Below, one piece after another: positions 1-8,464 of a stretch of 64,000 bases of DNA (positions are counted from its first letter, which is position 1; each line of letters starts with the position of its first letter). Made by a program: the position numbers and the translations under genes. The DNA comes from Paracoccus homiensis (GTDB lineage: Bacteria; Pseudomonadota; Alphaproteobacteria; Rhodobacterales; Rhodobacteraceae): contig NZ_FOHO01000013.1 of the NCBI RefSeq assembly GCF_900111675.1, positions 35,143 through 99,142 of the forward strand. The letters are read 5' to 3'. The notes under the pieces were generated by a model that was not told the DNA's origin, ran no database searches, and worked only from the letters and a program-made list of their open reading frames with translations.

Positions 1-651
1 CCCTTCTGGACGGCCTGTCTTCGCCATCTGCAACTGGCGCTTGGGTCGCTGGCGGTGGCCGTCATCATCGCCTTTCCGCTGGGGATCCTGTGCCACCGCC
101 AGCCCGGGCTGCGTCGGCTGACGCTGCCTTTGCTAAGCTTTCTGCAAACCATTCCGTCGCTTGCGATGTTCGGGATCATGATCCCGGTGCTGTCCTGGGT
201 CGCCATGACGGTTCCCGGCGCGCGCGAGGCCGGGATCGCAGGCATCGGCTTTGCCCCGGCCTTTGTGGCGCTGGTCCTGTATTCGCTGTTGCCGGTCGTC
301 GGCAACACGGTCGCGGCGCTGGATGCCGTGCCCCCCGCCACCGCCGAGGCCGCACGCGGCATGGGCCTGTCGAACGCACAGCGGCTGTGGCAGGTCGAAT
401 TGCCCCTTGGTCTGCCTGTGCTGCTGGCGGGTGTGCGTATCGTCATGGTGCAGAATATCGGTCTGGCGGTGATCGCCGGGCTGATCGGCGGCGGCGGTTT
501 CGGCAGTTTCGTCTTTCAGGGCCTGAACCAGACCGCGACCGACCTGATCCTGCTGGGCGCGTTGCCGACCGTCGCGATGGCCCTGATCGCGGCCATCGTC
601 ATGGACATCCTTGTCGACATTGCCCGCCCCATACCGGAAAGCGCCAGATGA
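1..651 (+). CDS. ABC transporter permease, ProW/OpuC type (5' partial)
   Basis: The reading frame is open from the first base, so the true start lies upstream of the window; an internal GTG at 55 is not a convincing start. It is an inner-membrane subunit of the BPD_transp_1 family: hydrophobic segments throughout and the conserved cytoplasmic EAA loop (residues E-A-A-R-G-M-G near 345-365), which couples to the ATPase. The family imports glycine betaine, choline, carnitine or related quaternary amines. The stop overlaps the ATPase start as ATGA (648-651), so the two are translationally coupled. The binding protein is not in view and is probably upstream. The family call is secure; the substrate is not. 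Confidence 0.88.
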   Translation, partial: PFWTACLRHLQLALGSLAVAVIIAFPLGILCHRQPGLRRLTLPLLSFLQTIPSLAMFGIMIPVLSWVAMTVPGAREAGIAGIGFAPAFVALVLYSLLPVVGNTVAALDAVPPATAEAARGMGLSNAQRLWQVELPLGLPVLLAGVRIVMVQNIGLAVIAGLIGGGGFGSFVFQGLNQTATDLILLGALPTVAMALIAAIVMDILVDIARPIPESAR

Positions 652-1571
652 TAGAAATCGACAACCTGACCAGGCGCTACGGCGACGCCATCGCCGTCGA
701 TGCGGTGAACATGACCGTCGAGACCGGAACGATCACGGTGATCGTCGGCACCTCGGGGTCGGGGAAAAGCACCCTGCTGCGGATGATCAACCGGCTGGAA
801 GAACCCAGTTCGGGCGAGGTGCGCATCAACGGCCAGTCCACCACCGCGATGACGCCGCATCTGCTGCGGCGGCGCATCGGCTATGCCATTCAGGGCCACG
901 GCCTGTTTCCGCATCACAGCGTGGCCCGCAATATCGGCGCGGTGCCGCGGCTTCTGGGCTGGCCCAAGGACCGGATCGCCGCCCGCGTCGACGAATTGCT
1001 GGACCTGTTCTCGATGCCGCCGGGGGAGTTTCGCGATCGCTATCCGGCGGAACTGTCGGGTGGGCAACAACAGCGCGTCGGCGTGGCACGTGCTTTGGCC
1101 TCGCGACCCGATCTGTTGCTGATGGACGAACCATTCGGCGCGCTGGACCCGATCATTCGCGCCCGTGCGCAGGATGATCTGCTGCGCATTCAACGTCATC
1201 TGGGGTCGACCGTCATCCTGGTCACCCATGACATGGAAGAGGCGATCCGGCTGGGCGACCGTGTGGCCGTGCTGGATGCGGGCAAGCTGGTGCAATATGC
1301 GCCGCCCGCGCAGATCATCGCCGCCCCGGCCAATGATTTCGTCGCGCAGATGCTGGGCGAGGTCGATCGCCCGCTGCGCCTGTTGTCCCTGATCCCGGTC
1401 AGCGAGATCGTCGAGCCGGGCGAGGCGCAGGGCCCGCCCATCGAGGCCGGGCAATCGCTGCGCGAGGCGTTGTCGGCCTGTCTGTGGTCAGGCCGCGATG
1501 CGCTGCCGGTCGCGCAGGGCGGGCGGGTCACGCTGGCCGCGATCCGCGCACGGGCCGAGCATCCGACATGA
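648..1571 (+). CDS. ABC transporter ATP-binding protein, ProV/OpuCA type
   Basis: A 307-residue ATPase that drives the flanking permeases. It shows Walker A (GTSGSGKST, about residue 34), signature motif LSGGQQQRVGVARAL, Walker B LLLMDEPFGALD and the switch histidine in VTHDMEEA. The C-terminal ~80 residues follow the OpuCA/OsmV layout, but no clear paired CBS motif is seen, so the domain may be reduced. The start at 648 is chosen because it gives MIEIDNLTRRYG directly at the domain start and overlaps the permease stop by ATGA; it overlaps the next permease the same way (1568-1571). Likely substrate is a quaternary ammonium compound. Confidence 0.92.
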   Translation: MIEIDNLTRRYGDAIAVDAVNMTVETGTITVIVGTSGSGKSTLLRMINRLEEPSSGEVRINGQSTTAMTPHLLRRRIGYAIQGHGLFPHHSVARNIGAVPRLLGWPKDRIAARVDELLDLFSMPPGEFRDRYPAELSGGQQQRVGVARALASRPDLLLMDEPFGALDPIIRARAQDDLLRIQRHLGSTVILVTHDMEEAIRLGDRVAVLDAGKLVQYAPPAQIIAAPANDFVAQMLGEVDRPLRLLSLIPVSEIVEPGEAQGPPIEAGQSLREALSACLWSGRDALPVAQGGRVTLAAIRARAEHPT

Positions 1572-2302
1572 CGGCGGCTCGGTTCATGCGTGCGGGTCTG
1601 GTTTTGCTGTTGCTGGCGATGGTGCTGCGGCCCGTCTGGTTCACACCGCTGCTGGCGCCCTTTGCCCCCGCGGGCGGCCCGGTCCTGTACGAACGCAGTC
1701 CGCTGTGGTCGCTGACGCTTGGCCATCTGGGGCTGGTGCTGGTGGCGTCGCTGGCGGCGACGATCGTCGCGGTCGGGCTGGCCATCTTCGTCACGCGGCC
1801 TGCGGGTGCCGCGTTCCTGCCGCTGTCACGGACGGTCACCAATATCGGGCAGACCTTTCCCCCGGTGGCGGTGCTGGCGCTGGCGGTGCCGGCCCTGGGC
1901 TTTGGGTCCGGGCCGACGCTGGTGGCGCTGTTCCTGTATGGTCTGCTGCCGATCTTCGACAACGCGGTGACGGGCCTGCGCACATTGCCCCCGGTCACGA
2001 TCGAGGCTGCGCGGGGCATCGGCATGTCACCCCGTCAGCGGCTGATTTCGGTCGAGCTGCCATTGGCCTTGCCGGTCATCCTGACCGGGGTGCGCCTGTC
2101 GGTGGTGATCGCGTTGGGGACCGCGACCATCGGTTCGACCGTTGCGGCCCGGACCCTGGGCGAGGTGATCATCGCGGGTTTGCTGACCAACAACACCGCC
2201 TTCGTTCTGCAGGGCGGCATCATCACCGGACTGATTGCCGTGCTGATCTATGACGCGATGATCCTGCTGCAGAACAGGCTGGCCCGGACCCGCGACGCCT
2301 GA
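1568..2302 (+). CDS. ABC transporter permease, ProW/OpuC type (second permease)
   Basis: A 244-residue inner-membrane permease with about six hydrophobic segments and a second EAA loop (E-A-A-R-G-I-G). It is a paralogue of the permease at 1-651. Two different permeases flanking one ATPase is the layout of OsmVWXY (YehWXYZ) and OpuC-type importers. The ATG at 1568 lies inside the ATPase stop (ATGA). The longer frame starting at 1484 is rejected because it would run 28 codons through the ATPase gene in another frame. The gene ends six bases from the convergent methyltransferase stop. Confidence 0.9.
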   Translation: MTAARFMRAGLVLLLLAMVLRPVWFTPLLAPFAPAGGPVLYERSPLWSLTLGHLGLVLVASLAATIVAVGLAIFVTRPAGAAFLPLSRTVTNIGQTFPPVAVLALAVPALGFGSGPTLVALFLYGLLPIFDNAVTGLRTLPPVTIEAARGIGMSPRQRLISVELPLALPVILTGVRLSVVIALGTATIGSTVAARTLGEVIIAGLLTNNTAFVLQGGIITGLIAVLIYDAMILLQNRLARTRDA

Positions 2303-2308
2303 TCGGGC

Positions 2309-3250
2309 CTATGCTTCGGCGCGTGCCACGTCGCCCCGCTGACCGTCATCTGCGGGGGGCCGACCGCGCCGCGTGGCCTGCACGACAAGCCCGTGGATCG
2401 GCTGCCCGCGATCCTGCCGCAGAATGGCCGGGGTCAGCCGGGCGTCGAAACCGGCCCGGTCCAGCAAGTCCGACAGATGGGCGGAGGCATGGGCAAAGCG
2501 GCGGCTTGGGCGCAGGACATAGGCTTCGTCGCCGTCATGCGCCTCGACCGTGAAGGCAAATCGGCCACCGGGACGCAGCGCCGCCGCGACCCAGCCCACG
2601 ATCTGTTCCAGCGCCCCGAGATAGGCAAAGACATCGGCCGCGGTGATCAGATCCCACGTATCCGCCTGCGGGGTCAGGGCTGACAGATCGGCCTTTTCAA
2701 GCCGATCATACAGGCCCTTTGCCGCAGCCTCGCGCAGCATTTCGGCAGAGATGTCCCAGCCTTCCAGCCAGTCGCATCGCGCCCGCAGATGGACGGCCAT
2801 CAGCCCGGTGCCACAGCCCAGATCCAGCGTCCGGCCAAACCGCCCATCCAGCCCCTCCGCCAAAAGCTGCGGTGCGCGGTAATCCAGCCGGTCGACAAGC
2901 GCGTCCTCGAACCCCGCAGCATATTGGTCGAACAGCGTTTCCACAAAGGCCGAGGGCATGCTGTCGGCCAGCGACCGCCCGCGCAGCAGATCCAGACACA
3001 GCGCCGCGCCCAGCCTGTCCCGAGGGTCCAGCCGCAGCGCGGTCTGGAAGGCCCCGGCCGCGTCGGGAAGATCGGCCTTCATGCGGATCTCGCCCAGGCG
3101 GAACCAGCCCGCGACCCAATCGGGCCGCAACTCTAGCGCCTGTTGATAGATCTCTGCTGCTGTTGCGGGATGGTCCGGCAGGAAGGCTTCGGCATATTCG
3201 GCACGGCGATCCGCAATCAGATCGCCCGAGGAAAGCGAAAGAAACGACAT
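2309..3250 (-). CDS. TPR-containing SAM-dependent methyltransferase
   Basis: A predicted cytoplasmic 313-residue protein. The N-terminal ~90 residues form tetratricopeptide-like helices (AAEIYQQALELRPDW, AGAFQTALRLDP). The rest is a class I methyltransferase with motif I (TLDLGCGTGLMAVHL) and a post-I acidic residue in WDISAEM. This TPR plus methyltransferase arrangement is common in Rhodobacteraceae as an uncharacterised predicted methyltransferase; the acceptor is unknown. Start at ATG 3250 is preferred over the 24-codon longer frame because the sequence beyond it looks non-coding. It lies 189 bases downstream of ornithine cyclodeaminase on the same strand and may have its own promoter. Confidence 0.82.
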   Translation of the reverse strand: MSFLSLSSGDLIADRRAEYAEAFLPDHPATAAEIYQQALELRPDWVAGWFRLGEIRMKADLPDAAGAFQTALRLDPRDRLGAALCLDLLRGRSLADSMPSAFVETLFDQYAAGFEDALVDRLDYRAPQLLAEGLDGRFGRTLDLGCGTGLMAVHLRARCDWLEGWDISAEMLREAAAKGLYDRLEKADLSALTPQADTWDLITAADVFAYLGALEQIVGWVAAALRPGGRFAFTVEAHDGDEAYVLRPSRRFAHASAHLSDLLDRAGFDARLTPAILRQDRGQPIHGLVVQATRRGRPPADDGQRGDVARAEA

Positions 3251-3439
3251 ATTCGGCTTCTGGAAAAAAACGGTCGCGATATGACCGCCGATGCCCTTTA
3301 TGCCGATCCCCGGCGGCGTCAAGATGCGACGACGCGGACGCCGTGGTCACGGCCCCGACAGGGTGACAGCGGCAACCCGGTCGGGGATTGCCGCAGATCG
3401 TGACGAGCAGAAGATATTGTTTCAGCGCAAAGGGTTGCC
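3251..3439 (-). other. Intergenic region with a possible terminator hairpin
   Basis: There is no gene in this gap between ornithine cyclodeaminase and the methyltransferase. A 7-bp inverted repeat (CCCCGAC at 3353-3359, GTCGGGG at 3380-3386) could end the citrulline/ornithine transcript, but it has a 20-base loop and no T tract. Confidence 0.3.
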
Positions 3440-4501
3440 CTAGGCGGCGACGCTGTCTGCGGCGCGCTGGAACATGCCGAACAGGTCGCGCGGGTCGTCG
3501 GGGTCCGCGATCATGTCCAGCCGCGTGAAGAAGGGCGTGCCGGCGATCGCCTGCGCGACATATCGCAGGGCGCTGAAATCCTCGATGGCAAAGCCCACGC
3601 TGTCGAACAGGGTGATCTGGCGGTCATCCGCACGCCCCGCAACATCGCCCGCGATCACCTGCCAAAGCTCGGTCACGGCATGGTCGGGGTCAAGCTGCTG
3701 GATCTCGCCCTCGATACGGGTCTGGGGCGGGTATTCCACGAAGATCCGCGACCGCAGCAGGATGTCGCGATGCAGTTCGGTCTTGCCCGGACAGTCGCCG
3801 CCGATGGCGTTGATATGGACGCCGCTGCCGACCATGTTGTCGGTCAGGATGGTCGCGTATTGCTTGTCGGCGGTGCAGGTGGTGATGATCTGCGCCCCCT
3901 CGATCGCCTCTTGCGAGGAACGGCATTTCACCACGGTCAGACCGCTGCCGGCGAGGTTTCGGGCGCAGCGCTCCGTGGCCGCCGGGTCGATGTCGTACAG
4001 CCGCACGCTGTCGATCCCGCAGACCGCCTTGAAGGCCAGGCACTGAAATTCGGATTGCGCGCCATTGCCGATCATCGCCATGGTCCGCGCGCCCTTGGGT
4101 GCCAGATGCCGGGCGGCCATCGCGCTGGTGGCGGCGGTGCGCAACGCGGTCAGCAGGGTCATCTCGCTCAGCAGCTTGGGATAGCCGCTGTTCACGTCCG
4201 CCAGCAGGCCGAAGGCGGTCACGGTCTGCAACCCCTCGGCCATGTTCTTGGGGTGGCCGTTCACGTATTTGAAGCCGTAGGTCTCGCCGTCCGAGGTCGG
4301 CATCAGCTCGATCACGCCGACATCGGAATGGCTGGCGACGCGGGGGGTCTTGTCGAACAGCGGCCAGCGGCGGAAATCGGCCTCGATCTGGTCGGCCAGA
4401 TCGGTCAGCACCTTCTCGATCCCGATATGGTGGACAAGGCGCATCATGTTCTCGACCGAGACGAAGGGAACATAGGCGAGTTTCGAGGGAAGCGGAGCCA
4501 T
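3440..4501 (-). CDS. Ornithine cyclodeaminase
   Basis: A 353-residue NAD-dependent enzyme of the OCD/mu-crystallin family that converts L-ornithine to L-proline and ammonia. Family features are visible: the substrate segment FKYVNGHPKN, a nucleotide-binding turn MIGNGAQSEFQ (about residue 140), and the INAIGGDCPGKTEL segment, where the aspartate fits the catalytic position. Length is normal for bacterial OCD. It begins nine bases after the CtlX stop, and its ribosome site (AAGAGG) lies over the end of that gene, so the two are one transcript. Together they would turn citrulline into ornithine and then proline. Confidence 0.92.
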   Translation of the reverse strand: MAPLPSKLAYVPFVSVENMMRLVHHIGIEKVLTDLADQIEADFRRWPLFDKTPRVASHSDVGVIELMPTSDGETYGFKYVNGHPKNMAEGLQTVTAFGLLADVNSGYPKLLSEMTLLTALRTAATSAMAARHLAPKGARTMAMIGNGAQSEFQCLAFKAVCGIDSVRLYDIDPAATERCARNLAGSGLTVVKCRSSQEAIEGAQIITTCTADKQYATILTDNMVGSGVHINAIGGDCPGKTELHRDILLRSRIFVEYPPQTRIEGEIQQLDPDHAVTELWQVIAGDVAGRADDRQITLFDSVGFAIEDFSALRYVAQAIAGTPFFTRLDMIADPDDPRDLFGMFQRAADSVAA

Positions 4502-4510
4502 GGGAACCTC

Positions 4511-5449
4511 TTATGCGGGAATGGGGGAACGGGCCGACAGATGCAGCCCGGCGATCATGCAGCGGACCGAGCCGCCCGCATGTTCGATGGTGGGAATGTC
4601 CAGCGGCAGCAGCGCGACATGGCGTTCCAGAACCGCGCGCTGCGCGGCATCCAGCGATCGCAGCGCGCGCGAGGACAGCGCAAGGACCAGCCCGTCGCGG
4701 CCCTGCAATTCGATCGCATTGCCCGCGAAATCGGCGATCTGGGCGTGGGTCAGTTCGACGATGTCGCGTTCGCCCCGGCGCAGGCGCTCGGCCACCTCGC
4801 GGCGGCGCGGGGCGTCGGGGATCGCGTCCAGCCCGATCATCGCGAAATCGGTGCCGATGCACATCAGGACATTGGTGTGATAGATCGGCTTGCCCTGCGC
4901 ATCGACCGCGTCAAAGACGATGGGCTCATAGTTGAAATGCGTACAGAACCGTTCCAGCAGGATCTCGCTGGTGCGTTTCGACCGGGCGGCATAGGCGACG
5001 CGTTCCAGGTGGTCGATGACCATCGCGCCGGTGCCTTCCAGGAACAGATCATCCTGTTCCAGACCGGAATAGTCGATGATGTCCTGCACCCGGTAGCTGC
5101 GTTTCAGCATGTCCAGCACGTCCTGCCGCCGTTCGGCGCGGCGATTTTGCGAATACATCGGGTAGACCGCAACATGCCCGCCCGAATGGGTCGAAAACCA
5201 GTTGTTGGGAAAGACCGAATCCGGGGTGACGGTGCTTTGGTCCTCGAACAGGTGGACGCGGATGCCTGCACCCGTCAGCGCGGCCGCCGCGCGTGTCACC
5301 TCGGCATGGGCCATGCGGGCGATGGTCGTGGGGTCGCTGCCGGCGCTGGTCTGGAAATGGTTGTCCTGCGCGGTAGCAGCATTGGGGGTGAAGTGATGCG
5401 GCCGGATCATGACGACCGAGGCCGGGGCCTGAAGCGAGGAACGGGGCAT
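4511..5449 (-). CDS. ctlX: Citrulline utilization hydrolase CtlX (guanidino-modifying superfamily)
   Basis: A 312-residue member of the amidinotransferase/arginine-deiminase fold, matching the CtlX group in length and in segments such as MIRPHHFTPN, TPDSVFPNNWFSTH and LEGTGAMVIDH. The C-terminal EHAGGSVRCMIA carries the cysteine expected for the catalytic nucleophile. CtlX proteins are proposed to hydrolyse citrulline to ornithine, which fits the ornithine cyclodeaminase directly downstream. Start ATG 5449 has a strong AAAGGAGG seven bases upstream; the 34-codon longer frame does not. It is divergent from the Lrp-type regulator, its likely controller. Confidence 0.85.
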   Translation of the reverse strand: MPRSSLQAPASVVMIRPHHFTPNAATAQDNHFQTSAGSDPTTIARMAHAEVTRAAAALTGAGIRVHLFEDQSTVTPDSVFPNNWFSTHSGGHVAVYPMYSQNRRAERRQDVLDMLKRSYRVQDIIDYSGLEQDDLFLEGTGAMVIDHLERVAYAARSKRTSEILLERFCTHFNYEPIVFDAVDAQGKPIYHTNVLMCIGTDFAMIGLDAIPDAPRRREVAERLRRGERDIVELTHAQIADFAGNAIELQGRDGLVLALSSRALRSLDAAQRAVLERHVALLPLDIPTIEHAGGSVRCMIAGLHLSARSPIPA

Positions 5450-5523
5450 GGATGCCTCCTTTGGGACGTTCCTGTCAGGATAGCTGCGGTCCTTGACGGA
5501 TTGCATGGCCATGGTGATAAATG

Positions 5524-5550
5524 TGGCAAGTAAGATTGCGCATATTGCCA
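5524..5550. promoter_or_regulatory. Candidate Lrp-type operator in the ctlX/lrp divergent region
   Basis: An inverted repeat TGGCAA (5524-5529) and TTGCCA (5545-5550) lies between the divergent ctlX and Lrp genes, in sequence more AT-rich than its surroundings. A further TTGCCA occurs at 5567-5572. Placement fits an autoregulatory and pathway operator, but Lrp-family sites are loose and this is only an inspection call. Confidence 0.35.
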
Positions 5551-5997
5551 ATGCCAGATGTAAGTTTTGCCATGCATGTCTATGATGAACTTGACCGGAA
5601 CCTGATCGCCATCCTGCGCGAGGATGGGCGCGCGCCGGTGTCCAAGCTGGCGCAGCTTCTGGGGGTGTCGCGGGCCACGGTGCAGGCGCGGATGGATCGG
5701 CTGCTGGACAGCGGTGCGGTGCTTGGCTTTACCATCCGCGCCCGCGAGGACAGCGGCCCGCAGGGCGTGCGCGCGATCATGATGATCGAGGTGTCGGGCC
5801 AGTCCACCACGCAGGTCATCCGCAGCCTGCGCGGCATCGCGGCGCTGCATCAGTTGCATTCGACCAATGGCAACTGGGATCTGGTAGCCCAGCTCAGCGC
5901 CGAGAGCCTTGCCGATTTCGACCGCGTCCTGCGCGAGGTCCGCAACATCCCCGGCATCACGAACAGCGAAACCTCGATCCTGCTCAGTTCCGTCTGA
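5551..5997 (+). CDS. Lrp/AsnC family transcriptional regulator
   Basis: About 148 residues. An N-terminal AsnC-type helix-turn-helix (LDRNLIAILREDGRAPVSKL, then LLGVSRATVQARMDRL) is followed by a RAM/ACT-like ligand domain ending in NSETSILLSSV. These regulators sense amino acids and usually act on the adjacent operon, here ctlX-ocd, which it faces. The start is uncertain: ATG 5551 and ATG 5572 are both plausible and neither has a good Shine-Dalgarno. The core begins at YDELDRN just after 5572. The gene ends before a strong hairpin at 6001-6025. Confidence 0.85.
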   Translation: MPDVSFAMHVYDELDRNLIAILREDGRAPVSKLAQLLGVSRATVQARMDRLLDSGAVLGFTIRAREDSGPQGVRAIMMIEVSGQSTTQVIRSLRGIAALHQLHSTNGNWDLVAQLSAESLADFDRVLREVRNIPGITNSETSILLSSV

Positions 5998-6000
5998 AGA

Positions 6001-6025
6001 GGTCGGGGACCGAACGCCCCCGACC
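6001..6025. terminator. Bidirectional terminator-like hairpin
   Basis: A perfect 8-bp stem, GGTCGGGG (6001-6008) with CCCCGACC (6018-6025), separated by nine bases. It sits between the convergent ends of the Lrp-type gene (stop 5997) and the dioxygenase gene (stop 6034), where a two-way terminator is expected. It has no T tract, as is common in GC-rich alphaproteobacteria. Confidence 0.6.
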
Positions 6026-6033
6026 CGCGCGGA

Positions 6034-7140
6034 TCAGCGCGCCAGAACGCGGATGCGGCTGTCCCATTCCCCGCGATCGACATAGCAGCCGTGCAGGTGC
6101 CGGAACCCGGTCGAGGGGTCGAACGCCTCGCGGCCATGCATCACGCGGCGGTTGTCAAAGACGACCATCTCGCCCCCCGACAGGCGCAGGGCGATGCCAT
6201 AGGCCGGATCGCGCGTCATCCGCATGAACAGCTGATAGGCGCGATAGAAGCTGCCCATCACCGCCGGATCGAGGTCGAGGATATCCGCGAGATGCGCGTT
6301 GAAGCAGACCTCGGAGATCTCGCCCGCGTCGTCCAGCGTGATCACCGCCTTGCGCGACCGGATATCGGTGTCGCGGTCGTGAAAGCGGAACGGCACCGTG
6401 ACGGTCGACAGGATGCGGAACGCCTCGGGGTCGCGGTCGCGCAGGTCGCGGGCCACGGCCAACCCGTCGCAGAATGTGGACCCGCCGCCCTGCGCCTCGT
6501 TCGCAAGGCAATGCAGGAACTGGTATCCGGGCGGCAGATCCTGATTGGTCAGGTCGGTATGCAGTGGCAGCGCATCCGCGGTATAGGCCAGATTGTTCGG
6601 ATCTGGCTTCGACATCACCTCGAAGGTCAGGCCGAAATTCGTCTCTCGCAGGTGGCCGACGCGGCGGGCGATCGCGACCCCGGCCTCGGTCGTGTCGGCC
6701 AGCCCGGTGACGATGGACAGGCCAAAGCGCTTGGTGTCGGCCAGCCAGTCCGCCAACCCGCGATCGGTCCCGGCGATGGCCGCCGCATCGTGGCGCGGCA
6801 CGCCGCCCGCGCCCAGTTCGGCCCGCCACGGATGCAGCGGAATGTCGGCGGGATCGTGGCGCGCGATGCCCGGACGGTTCGCCTTGATCCAGTCCAGATC
6901 AAAGCGGCTGGGCGCGTCGGCATCCTGCCATGTCAGCAGCAGATCATTGCCCGCGATCTCGGCATGGGCGGGCGCGATATCCAGCGGCACGGCGGTCAGA
7001 TCGAATGTCCGCTCGCCCGTCTGGGGGTGAAAGCCGGACGGATCGGTGTCGCGCAGCCAGATATAGGGAAGGCTTCCGGTGGTGCCGTCGGCCCAACGGA
7101 TATCGAGGCCCTCGGCCCCGGTGGCAAGGGTGGTGGTCAT
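6034..7140 (-). CDS. Gamma-butyrobetaine hydroxylase-like Fe(II)/2-oxoglutarate dioxygenase
   Basis: A 368-residue protein with a GBBH-like N-terminal domain (about 10-100, including YIWLRD) and a TauD-type catalytic domain. Iron ligands are visible as H-x-D in LPLHTDLTN and the distal histidine in RVMHGREAF; the 2-oxoglutarate arginine is probably one of those in the C-terminal GFRHLHGCYVDRGE segment. Gamma-butyrobetaine hydroxylase makes L-carnitine, which would suit the quaternary-amine importer at the window start. The N-domain cysteines that bind zinc in characterised enzymes are absent here (WLRDTDPSGFHP), so the substrate may differ. Start ATG 7140 is preceded by GGAGA; the 52-codon longer frame lacks support. 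Confidence 0.8.
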   Translation of the reverse strand: MTTTLATGAEGLDIRWADGTTGSLPYIWLRDTDPSGFHPQTGERTFDLTAVPLDIAPAHAEIAGNDLLLTWQDADAPSRFDLDWIKANRPGIARHDPADIPLHPWRAELGAGGVPRHDAAAIAGTDRGLADWLADTKRFGLSIVTGLADTTEAGVAIARRVGHLRETNFGLTFEVMSKPDPNNLAYTADALPLHTDLTNQDLPPGYQFLHCLANEAQGGGSTFCDGLAVARDLRDRDPEAFRILSTVTVPFRFHDRDTDIRSRKAVITLDDAGEISEVCFNAHLADILDLDPAVMGSFYRAYQLFMRMTRDPAYGIALRLSGGEMVVFDNRRVMHGREAFDPSTGFRHLHGCYVDRGEWDSRIRVLAR

Positions 7141-7346
7141 GTGTCTCTCCGGTGATGGAATGTCAGATATGGCGGTCAGGGCCGCGCGCCGGGGGGCGGC
7201 CACCACTCGTGGGCCTTCGCATGAGGATGGCCCGGACATCTTCCAAGGACGGTGCACATTCGCGACAACAAAGCATGTCGGGGCCGGCCTGCGCAAGAGA
7301 TGGTTTCCCTGATATAGACAGGGTCGGGTGCAGGGGGGCGGACGGC

Positions 7347-8360
7347 TCAGGCGCTGTCGCGGGGGACCAGCCGACCCAGAAACTTGCGGTCATGGACGGT
7401 ATCGTCCTGACTTTCCAGCACATCGACCAGATAGTTCGACATCTCGGTCAGCGGCTGGCGATAGGTCGTCAGGCGGTAATTATGGCCCGCCGCCTGCGGC
7501 ACATCGTCAAATCCCAGCACGGCGATATCCTGGGGCACGCGTAGGCCCAGACGATGCCGGATCGTGTCGATGACCCCAAGGGCCAGCGCGTCATTTTCAC
7601 ACACGATGATATCGGGCAGCTCGGCGGCCGTGCGATCCTTCAGCGCGTCATGGGCGATGCTGGCGGCCAGGTCGGGGTCATAGCGGTCCGCGGCGATGCA
7701 TTCCGGTTCGCGATCAAAGCGATCCTTCCATTCCCGCGCAAAGGTTTCCTTGCGCAGAAGATGCGCCGACACGGTGCGCGGCCCCGCCATGTAAAGCGGG
7801 CGCTGATACCCCTTCCGGATCACGTATTGCGCGATCTCGCGCGTCGCCGCCTCGTCATCCACCGCGATCGAGATGGTGTTCGGATTTTCCGAGGTCCGGG
7901 CAAAGATGATCAGCTTCTTGAAGCGGCGCGCATCATGGGCGGCGTTCAGAACCTCGTCATCGAACTGGATCCCGATCAGGATCGTGGCATCGACCCGGCG
8001 TTGGCTGGCATTCAACAGCGCGGGCGCGGCGTCATCGGAATCCAGCGTGTTGACCAGCAACGTATCCCAGCCGCGGCTGCGCAATGCGCGGGTCAGCTTT
8101 TCCAGCATGACCAGTTTGTGCGGGTTGGCGAAATCGTCGATCAGCAGTGCCACGAGGTTCGACCGGGTCGAGGCCAGCGCCGCCGCACTGAGATCGGGCA
8201 CATAGCCAAGCGATTGCGCGGCGGTCATGACCTTTTCGCGGGTCTTGGGTGAAATCGAAGCGTCTTTCTTGAACGCGCGGTTGACCGTCCACCGGGACAC
8301 GCCCGCCTGCGCGGCGACGTCGTCGGCGGTGATGTTGGGCAGGCTTTCGGCTTTCGGCAC
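7347..8360 (-). CDS. LacI family transcriptional regulator (inositol operon)
   Basis: A 337-residue repressor with a LacI helix-turn-helix near the N-terminus (ITADDVAAQAGVSRWTVNRAF) and a periplasmic-binding-protein-like effector domain ending around VLGFDDVPQAAG. It is divergent from the inositol dehydrogenase gene and two identical palindromes lie between them, so it very likely controls the iol genes, with an inositol metabolite as the probable inducer. No ATG precedes the DNA-binding domain in frame; GTG 8360 is the best start. The longest frame begins at a TTG inside an operator and is rejected. Confidence 0.88.
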   Translation of the reverse strand: MPKAESLPNITADDVAAQAGVSRWTVNRAFKKDASISPKTREKVMTAAQSLGYVPDLSAAALASTRSNLVALLIDDFANPHKLVMLEKLTRALRSRGWDTLLVNTLDSDDAAPALLNASQRRVDATILIGIQFDDEVLNAAHDARRFKKLIIFARTSENPNTISIAVDDEAATREIAQYVIRKGYQRPLYMAGPRTVSAHLLRKETFAREWKDRFDREPECIAADRYDPDLAASIAHDALKDRTAAELPDIIVCENDALALGVIDTIRHRLGLRVPQDIAVLGFDDVPQAAGHNYRLTTYRQPLTEMSNYLVDVLESQDDTVHDRKFLGRLVPRDSA

Positions 8361-8441
8361 GTTCTGTTCCAGTTTCTTCTTGGTCTGCCGGGATGCGGCA
8401 TATCCCCAACATAACTGCTGGGCGTCGGCTTTGCACCCTCT

Positions 8442-8457
8442 TTGCACGCGCGTGCAG
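8442..8457. promoter_or_regulatory. LacI-type operator 1
   Basis: The core TGCACGCGCGTGCA (8443-8456) is a perfect 14-bp palindrome. LacI-family operators typically carry a central CG, as here. It lies between the divergent regulator and the inositol dehydrogenase gene, 23 bp centre to centre from an identical core. Confidence 0.75.
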
Positions 8458-8464
8458 AAAAATG

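Noticed and set aside
3680..5533. A 617-codon plus-strand frame opposite ocd and ctlX
   Set aside because: Both minus-strand genes are recognised enzymes with good starts; the plus-strand product resembles nothing.
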